From an uncultured Trueperaceae bacterium (GTDB lineage: Bacteria; Deinococcota; Deinococci; Deinococcales; Trueperaceae): a stretch of 11,359 bases of DNA. The notes below the pieces were generated by a model, which saw only the letters and a list, made by a program, of their open reading frames with translations, made no database searches and had not been told where the DNA came from. Positions 6,529-11,359 of the stretch are shown here, piece by piece (within the stretch, counting starts at the first letter, position 1; every line of letters starts with the position of its first letter). A program made the translations under genes and the position numbers. The stretch covers positions 1 to 11,359 of the forward strand of contig CALCHY010000348.1 in the NCBI GenBank assembly GCA_937907415.1. The letters are read 5' to 3'.

Positions 6529-7927
6529 GGCCGCGGATGCGCCCGATCCACACCGCTAGCGTCATCGCAGCGTAACCCAGCGCGAAGACCACGAGGCCGG
6601 CCACCGAGTTGCCCAGCAGCAGCATGCTAAGGGCCCCTGCCGCAGCGCAGGCGGCCACTACGAGCAGGAGGTCGCTGGCCGGGAACCAAACTAGGCGCTT
6701 GTCACGCGTCGCTACGTAAACCACAGCCACGAGCGCCTGCGCCGCCAACGCCGAGATGCCGGCGCCCACGGCGAGGTACCGCGGCACGAGCCACAGGTTC
6801 AGCGCGAGGTTCGCGAGCGAGCCTCCGATGGTTATCGCCGATAATAGGTAGTAGCGCTTCTCGAGTTCGAAGTGGCGGTTGAAGCCGCTGCTGAGGCCAC
6901 GCAGCCAGGCCGCGACGGCCACCAGCCCGACCACCTGCAGCGCCCCGGCGTAAGCGGCACCGAGTAGCCCCACCACGGCGTCGCCGAAAACAATCAGGGC
7001 CACCAACGGGCCCACCGTCAACCAAAGGTAGATTTGAAAGTAGCGCCTGACGGCGACGCGGGCCGCTGCGTAACCTCCGCCGCCGAAGGCAGAGAGTATG
7101 TCCGGCCAGGCCATCATGAAGACGGCCATGACCAGACCACCGATTATCCTGTCGCCGAGGCTGAAGCCGGCGGAGTAGATGCCCACCACCGCGGTGGTGG
7201 CGTAAGCGTTGAGAACCAGGCGGTCTGACAGGTTGCCTATCCACTCGCCGATCGAGAACGGCACGGCCCCGAATACGTGCCTGCTCACGGAGATCATGGG
7301 CCGCAGCGCTAACGCGGCGGGCCCCGTAAGGCGGTCCGCAAGGCCAAAGTAGGACACCGCACCGCCCAGCACAGAGGCGCCGGCGGCCGCGAGCAGGAGA
7401 AATGCCGGGTCGTCGAGGCCGGCGAACAGGCCGGCGGTCGTGCCCACGAGGCGGGTGACGGCGGCGGCAACTTCGGCTGCGGCGTAGCGGCCGCTTTTCT
7501 GTTCGGCCCGCACGAACGCGAGCGTTAGCGCCTGGAAGTCCGCGGCTGCCACCATCGCCGCCGCCGCCCACAAGGTTGGAGTAGGCACCACCTCCTGGCC
7601 GAGGTACGGCAGCACCACGACCGCGATCCCGAAGGCCGCCAGCACGGCGACGGCCTGCATGCAGGCGAGGCTCCAGTAGAACGAGCGCGTGGTCCCTGCC
7701 TCGCGCGCCTCGAAGTAGTAGCGGAAGGCCACGTTCCTGATCCACGAAGACGCGATGGTGCCGACCAGTCCGCTGATGGCGAGGGCAAGCGCATACTCGC
7801 CGTAACTGGCGGGTCCAAGGAAGCGCGTGACCAAAGGCAGGAGGGCGAAGGAGGCGAGCTGCGTCCCGACGATCGTGGCCAGATACACGACCGTGTTCCT
7901 GAGCTGCGACGAGACCCCATCGGTCAT
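6506..7927 (-). CDS. Wzx-type repeat-unit flippase (MOP superfamily)
   Basis: This integral membrane protein of 473 aa from the ATG at 7927 has about 12-14 hydrophobic helices over its whole length. It should move undecaprenyl-linked repeat units across the inner membrane for polymerisation. Family-like features include the N-terminal NTVVYLATIVGTQLASF helix followed by PLVTRFLGPASYGEYALA, the classic start of Polysacc_synt proteins, and a central DRLVLNAY...VGIYSAGFSLGDRI segment. An in-frame TTG at 8011 would add 28 low-complexity residues and run into the upstream gene. ATG 7927, 40 bases after that gene's stop and with AAGG 10 bases before it, is preferred. It is the last gene of the minus-strand operon, and its 3' end overlaps the plus-strand GT4 gene by 23 bp. 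An MviN/MurJ-type role is much less likely given the context. Confidence 0.85.
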   Translation of the reverse strand: MTDGVSSQLRNTVVYLATIVGTQLASFALLPLVTRFLGPASYGEYALALAISGLVGTIASSWIRNVAFRYYFEAREAGTTRSFYWSLACMQAVAVLAAFGIAVVVLPYLGQEVVPTPTLWAAAAMVAAADFQALTLAFVRAEQKSGRYAAAEVAAAVTRLVGTTAGLFAGLDDPAFLLLAAAGASVLGGAVSYFGLADRLTGPAALALRPMISVSRHVFGAVPFSIGEWIGNLSDRLVLNAYATTAVVGIYSAGFSLGDRIIGGLVMAVFMMAWPDILSAFGGGGYAAARVAVRRYFQIYLWLTVGPLVALIVFGDAVVGLLGAAYAGALQVVGLVAVAAWLRGLSSGFNRHFELEKRYYLLSAITIGGSLANLALNLWLVPRYLAVGAGISALAAQALVAVVYVATRDKRLVWFPASDLLLVVAACAAAGALSMLLLGNSVAGLVVFALGYAAMTLAVWIGRIRGLRSADAA

Positions 7928-7967
7928 GGCTGCCGGACCTTGGGTGGCGTGGGGTGCAAGCCCGGCC

Positions 7968-9107
7968 TCACCTTGGGTGCGGGCCCGTGCCAGGCAGACC
8001 AAGCGCGCCAAGGTACTTGGCTGTAGCCGCGCTCTCGCTGAACTGCTCGAGCCAGGATGGGGGCGGCCCGACCGGCGGGGCGGTCAGCGCTGCATACATC
8101 GCATCGCTCAGGGCGCGCGCGTCGCGCATCGGGACTAGGTGGCCGTAATTGCCGCCGTCGAGGATCTCGCGAGGTCCGCTCGGGCAGTCGGTGGAGACGA
8201 CGGGTGCGCCCATCGCTAGGGCCTCGATGAGAACAGTAGGTAGCCCCTCCCAGTCCGAGGAGAGGACGAAGGCGCCCGCATGCGCAAGGTAATCGAGCGG
8301 ATCGGGCACGAAGCCGGGAAGGGAAACGCTTTCGTGCAGACCGAGTTCTTCCACTTGCCGTTCTAGTGCTGGTCGCTCCCTGCCCTCCCCCAGGACTACG
8401 AGCCGCGCCGGCCGCCGCTCGAGCAGTTGCGCGAAGGCGCGGATCAGCAGCCCGAAGTTCTTCTGAGGTTCGAGCCTGCCTATGCCGAGGATGACGGGCG
8501 TCCCAGCCTTGCCCATGGCGGCGGGCCGGGCCGCAGGCTGCGGACTCGTGAGTCCATCGGATAGCACGGGGTTGTAGATGACGCTGATCCTGTCGGCGCC
8601 CACGCCGGCGTTTTCTATGAGGCTGCGCTTGACGCCTTCAGAGACCGCCACTACCCGGGTGGCGTTGCGGTAGGTGACGTTCACGGCCAGGTTGAACGCT
8701 CGCTGCCAGTACGAGGTTCGTCGCTCTGGCATCTGGATGTGCTCGGCCAGCACCACGGGCCCCTGGTAGCCCGCGAGCTTGGCGGCCCAGCTTGCCACTA
8801 CGTTGGCGTGGTTCATGGCGCTCACGAGGCCCGCGGGCCGCTCTCGTCTCAGGTATCGCGCCAGCTTCGGCAGCGACCGCATGGTTCTGACGCCGCCGAG
8901 GTCTACAATCCGTACGCCTTCGGGGACCCGGTCATGCAACTCGCCCTCCTGGCTCGCCAGTACGAGGTCGACGGGATATCCGCGCCCCACGAGACCCCGT
9001 GCCAGGTTGAGCGTCACTCGCTCGGCGCCACCACCCGCCAGGTTGGGGATGAAAAGCGCGACAGCGCCGGTGGCTTGCAGCGTTGCCAGACCCTCGCCAT
9101 GCGTCAC
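7968..9107 (-). CDS. GT4-family glycosyltransferase
   Basis: This 379-aa GT-B enzyme has a complete GT4 pattern: LAGGGAERVTLNLA (23-36) in the acceptor domain, AVSEGVK near 154-160, GIGRLEPQKNF (208-218), VLGEGRERPALE (238-249) and the E-x7-E motif EGLPTVLIE (287-295) followed by STDCPSGPREIL (305-316). The CPSGPREIL signature is common in a GT4 subgroup found in capsule and glycan clusters, often transferring HexNAc or galactose-type sugars; that substrate hint is weak. No membrane helix is seen, so it is probably cytosolic or peripheral. GTG at 9107 shares one base with the TAG stop of the upstream GT4 gene. AAGGGG at 9116-9121 lies 8 bases before the start. The nearby ATG (9100) is out of frame. 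Confidence 0.9.
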   Translation of the reverse strand: MTHGEGLATLQATGAVALFIPNLAGGGAERVTLNLARGLVGRGYPVDLVLASQEGELHDRVPEGVRIVDLGGVRTMRSLPKLARYLRRERPAGLVSAMNHANVVASWAAKLAGYQGPVVLAEHIQMPERRTSYWQRAFNLAVNVTYRNATRVVAVSEGVKRSLIENAGVGADRISVIYNPVLSDGLTSPQPAARPAAMGKAGTPVILGIGRLEPQKNFGLLIRAFAQLLERRPARLVVLGEGRERPALERQVEELGLHESVSLPGFVPDPLDYLAHAGAFVLSSDWEGLPTVLIEALAMGAPVVSTDCPSGPREILDGGNYGHLVPMRDARALSDAMYAALTAPPVGPPPSWLEQFSESAATAKYLGALGLPGTGPHPR

Positions 9108-10261
9108 TAGTCAGACCCCTTCGCGAGATAGGCATCGAGGAGTTCTGTGTGGGCATCCCAGAAGCGCTTGGCGGCCACATCTATCGAGTAGTACGCCTCG
9201 ATCCGCTTCCGCGCCAAGCCGGCGAGCCGCGCACGGCCCTCCACGCCTTGCCGCTGCATTGCCAAGATGGCGTCTGCCAGCGACCCATCGTCGGAAGGAT
9301 CTGCGAGGAAGCCCGTATTGTCGACTAGAACGGGAACGTCCGATACCCGCGTCGACACGACCGGCCTGCACATGGCCATCGCCTCGAGAACGACGTTGGG
9401 CAGCCCCTCCGACTCTGATGGGAGCACCAAGTAGTCGATGGACGCGAGGAAGCTCGGGGTGTCGTCTATGGTGCCGAGGAACGTGCAGTGCTGCCTCAAC
9501 CAAGGGTCCGCGTCGACCAGCTCCCGAACCTCCGGCATGGTGGGGCCATCACCCGCCAACAGCAGATGGTCGGGACGGTCCTCGGGGGCCAGCCGCAAGA
9601 CGGCCCTGACAAGCAGGTCCACGCGCTTGAACGGCGCGAAACGGCCGAGATAACCGAGCACTACAGCGTCATCGCCTAGGCCGAGTGCCCCCCGCATGCT
9701 CTTGGCGCGGTCTGGGTCGAACACGTCGAGGTCCACGCCGTTTGGCATGACCACGATCTTGGAGCGCGGCACGCCGTCCCCCACGAGCCTATCCGCTATG
9801 GCGGTGGCGTTAGGCAGGAATCGGTTCGTGCGCCGATCGAGGAAAGGCCTGAGGAGGTAATGCACGCGACTGCCCTCGGTTGCGAGCAACCTGTCGGAGT
9901 GGACTATCAAAGGCACGCCCGTCAGTACGGCAGCCAGCCGGCCCCAAGCGCCAACGGAGGAGTCGAGGATCGTGCTGACGACCGTCGGCCTGAGGTAGGC
10001 CACGACTCGCACGAGCCGATAGAAGAAGCGCGGAAAGGAAAGCACCCCGCGGTCGACGAGCACGTTGGTGGCGCCGGCTCGCTCGAAGCGGTTAGTCACG
10101 TCGGCGGAAGAGGCTGCCAGGAAGGTGATGGTGACGACGTCGAAGTCCTTGGCGTTTGGGGGGCGGTGAAGGATAAGGTTGGCGAGTTGCTTCTCGGCGC
10201 CGCCCACCCCGTAGTGCGGCAACACGAAAACGATGCGGTTGGGGTCGCGGTCACGCGGCAC
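9107..10261 (-). CDS. GT4-family glycosyltransferase
   Basis: This is a 384-aa GT-B enzyme when started at GTG 10261. It carries GVGGAEKQLANLIL (18-31), PNGVD near 173-177, GYLGRFAPFKRVDLL (203-217), LLAGDGPTMPEV (234-245) and the E-x7-E motif EGLPNVVLE (285-293) followed by RPVVSTRVSDVP. It should add a sugar to the repeat unit. It is the first gene of the minus-strand operon and is coupled by a 1-base overlap to the second GT4. A start further out, at GTG 10333, is open but adds 24 unfamily-like residues (His/Trp/Arg-rich) with a ribosome site far too close. GTG 10261 has GAGAGGG 7 bases before it and places the first beta strand (RIVFVLPHYG) at the usual position. The three GT4 genes differ clearly and are not recent duplicates. 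Confidence 0.9.
   Translation of the reverse strand: MPRDRDPNRIVFVLPHYGVGGAEKQLANLILHRPPNAKDFDVVTITFLAASSADVTNRFERAGATNVLVDRGVLSFPRFFYRLVRVVAYLRPTVVSTILDSSVGAWGRLAAVLTGVPLIVHSDRLLATEGSRVHYLLRPFLDRRTNRFLPNATAIADRLVGDGVPRSKIVVMPNGVDLDVFDPDRAKSMRGALGLGDDAVVLGYLGRFAPFKRVDLLVRAVLRLAPEDRPDHLLLAGDGPTMPEVRELVDADPWLRQHCTFLGTIDDTPSFLASIDYLVLPSESEGLPNVVLEAMAMCRPVVSTRVSDVPVLVDNTGFLADPSDDGSLADAILAMQRQGVEGRARLAGLARKRIEAYYSIDVAAKRFWDAHTELLDAYLAKGSD
9116..9121 (-). promoter_or_regulatory. Ribosome binding site of the middle GT4 gene
   Basis: AAGGGG on the minus strand, inside the end of the upstream gene, 8 bases before GTG at 9107. It supports reinitiation at the overlapped stop/start. Confidence 0.65.
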
Positions 10262-10268
10262 GGGCGAA

Positions 10269-10275
10269 CCCTCTC
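10269..10275 (-). promoter_or_regulatory. Ribosome binding site fixing the first GT4 start at 10261
   Basis: GAGAGGG on the minus strand, 7 bases before GTG at 10261. It favours this start over GTG at 10333. Confidence 0.65.
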
Positions 10276-10431
10276 TTCCGGACCGGCCCGCCCAAGGCAG
10301 ATGGGAGTGGTCGGCGTGGGACCACACGGCCACACCTCGTGGGCTCGGCTTGCCGAGATGATACCCGGAAGCGCCGCCACCAGGTCGACGAAGTGGGCGT
10401 TGGCCAGAACCCTCCCGTGTCTGTGATAGGT

Positions 10432-10443
10432 CTCACTGAACTC
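10432..10443 (-). repeat. 12-mer GAGTTCAGTGAG, second copy
   Basis: Matches 1043-1054 exactly. It lies 170 bases before the first gene of the minus-strand operon, in that operon's reading direction. Chance occurrence is possible. Confidence 0.3.
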
Positions 10444-10519
10444 ATGACCTCTTCATGCGGGCGTTCAATCATTCCAGGCGATGCCCCCAGAACCAGGCAC
10501 TGTCCCAACCTCCGCGGCC

Positions 10520-11359
10520 GTGGGCCTTACGAAGCGTGCTTGCAAGGCGACCGGGCCGTGTGAGACCACGCAGGGAGCGTCCGCTCGAATCGGTAGCGGC
10601 AAGTTACCATCGCTGGTGTGGTTCGTTGCCTCCCTCCTTTTGTTCCTCGTAAGTTGTGCGAGCGGCCTGTCTTCAGTCGCGCCAATCGGACCGATTAGGC
10701 CCCTATCCGACTGGCCCAGCGCCGACATCGGCAACACCGCCCAAGTGGGCGAGACTACGGTAGAGGCCAGCCGCCTCACGGTGCTTGCCTCCGGTGAGGA
10801 CGTCTGGGACAGCTCCGACTCGTTCCGCTTCATTTATCACCCCCTCAAGGGCAACGGAGCAATCACCGTCCGCGTTGACAGCATGCAGGCGCCGGACGAG
10901 TGGACCAAGGTGGGGTTGATGGTGCGCGAGGATCTTAGTGCTTCGGCGCGTAACGCCTTCATCCTGCTGACCGATTTCAACGGTGTGTTGTTCCAGCGCC
11001 GCGAGGTGAAGGGCGGCGCCACCGACGACGTGCTGCCCGACGGCACCTACATGCGCGACTTCGTGGCGCTCGCCCCCTGGTGGCTTCGCTTGGAGCGCTC
11101 CGGTGATCAGTTGATAGGCTCTCACTCGCCCGACGGCAGGGAGTGGCGCGAGCTCGGCCGCGTAACCATAGACCTGCCTGAGGATGTACTGGTCGGCATG
11201 GCCGTCACGAGCCGCGACCCCGACGCCGTTACCAGGGCGATCTTCTCCCAAGTCACGCTGAACCAGGTCTCTGTAGGGCCCGGGCGGGACCAGGGCGGTG
11301 CGGTGGTGCCACCCGTGCCTATTTCTGGTCCGTCTGTGTCTATGTCGTTCTCGCGGAGT
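10520..11359 (+). CDS. Lipoprotein with DUF1349-like (concanavalin-like) domain, 3' end cut by window
   Basis: The frame runs open to the right edge (280 codons from GTG 10520). A hydrophobic helix (LVWFVASLLLFLVSC) ends in a lipobox, V-S-C at about residues 45-47, so the protein is probably exported and lipid-anchored. The mature part (about 60-255) reads as a DUF1349-like jelly-roll domain: DIGNTAQVG, then SGEDVWDSSDSFRFIYHPL, EWTKVGLMVRE, WWLRLERSGDQLIGSHSPDGREW and VLVGMAVTSR. Such domains are found in extracellular proteins and are thought to bind carbohydrate. A Pro/Ser/Gly-rich linker then begins, hinting at another domain beyond the window. The start is uncertain: GTG 10520 and ATG 10481 are both in frame without good ribosome sites and give long n-regions, whereas GTG 10616 would be too short. 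It is divergent from the GT operon. A role in holding or sensing the exported polymer is inference. Confidence 0.75.
   Translation, partial: MGLTKRACKATGPCETTQGASARIGSGKLPSLVWFVASLLLFLVSCASGLSSVAPIGPIRPLSDWPSADIGNTAQVGETTVEASRLTVLASGEDVWDSSDSFRFIYHPLKGNGAITVRVDSMQAPDEWTKVGLMVREDLSASARNAFILLTDFNGVLFQRREVKGGATDDVLPDGTYMRDFVALAPWWLRLERSGDQLIGSHSPDGREWRELGRVTIDLPEDVLVGMAVTSRDPDAVTRAIFSQVTLNQVSVGPGRDQGGAVVPPVPISGPSVSMSFSRS

Larger units (their letters stand above)
10262..10519. other. Divergent intergenic region between the GT4 operon and the lipoprotein gene
   Basis: This stretch should hold the promoters of the minus-strand operon and of the lipoprotein gene. I see no convincing paired -35/-10 on either strand. 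On the minus strand an AGGTC...GACCT inverted repeat (10431-10453) brackets the shared 12-mer at 10432-10443. The open frames here are short shadows without family resemblance. Confidence 0.5.

Noticed and set aside
6702..7745. 347-codon minus-strand frame inside the flippase gene
   Set aside because: Arg/Gly-rich shadow of the flippase frame, which carries continuous transmembrane helices.
8779..9609. 276-codon plus-strand frame antisense to the two GT4 genes
   Set aside because: Ser/Arg/Pro-rich antisense shadow; the minus-strand frames have complete GT4 motifs.
10592..10600. GGTAGCG resembling the ops/JUMPstart element of RfaH-controlled polysaccharide operons
   Set aside because: Only a 7-base partial match, and it lies inside the signal-peptide region of the lipoprotein frame, not in a leader.
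1..11359. CRISPR arrays, insertion sequences, prophage or defence genes
   Set aside because: No regularly spaced repeats, transposase motifs, terminal inverted repeats or phage-like genes were seen.

Overview
This is a high-GC bacterial window carrying most of a Wzx/Wzy-type surface-polysaccharide (exopolysaccharide or capsule) locus. GTG and TTG starts, 1-base stop/start overlaps and short intergenic gaps are typical of compact high-GC bacterial genomes. The assortment (a Wzz protein fused to a P-loop domain, soluble GT4 transferases, a divergent lipoprotein, a GH114-like relic) would fit Deinococcota/Trueperaceae or a similar lineage. That placement is an impression, not something the sequence proves.

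Layout: (i) 1-1000 holds no intact gene. A decayed, frameshifted piece of an endo-alpha-1,4-polygalactosaminidase (GH114-like) lies at about 107-321; the rest is unrecognised. (ii) 1001-1211 is probably the 5' leader of the first operon and has strong, partly mutually exclusive inverted repeats. (iii) 1212-6528 is a plus-strand operon of four genes: a Wzz-type chain-length regulator with a degenerate BY-kinase-like domain, a NodB-type polysaccharide deacetylase, an O-antigen-ligase/Wzy-type polymerase and a GT4 glycosyltransferase. (iv) 6506-10261 is a converging minus-strand operon, read from right to left: GT4, GT4, Wzx-type flippase. The two operons overlap tail to tail by 23 bp. (v) 10262-10519 is a divergent intergenic region. 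(vi) From about 10520 to the right edge runs an incomplete lipoprotein with a DUF1349-like, concanavalin-like sugar-binding domain.

Working model: the GT4 enzymes extend a lipid-linked repeat unit on the inner face of the membrane, and the cytosolic deacetylase may trim N-acetyl groups from a sugar. The flippase exports the unit, the polymerase joins units outside, and the Wzz-like protein sets chain length. No initiating phosphoglycosyltransferase, nucleotide-sugar synthesis gene, outer-membrane export protein or functional tyrosine autokinase is visible, so these must lie elsewhere. The two most unusual points are the loss of the nucleotide-binding residues in the Wzz/kinase protein and the structured leader before it.
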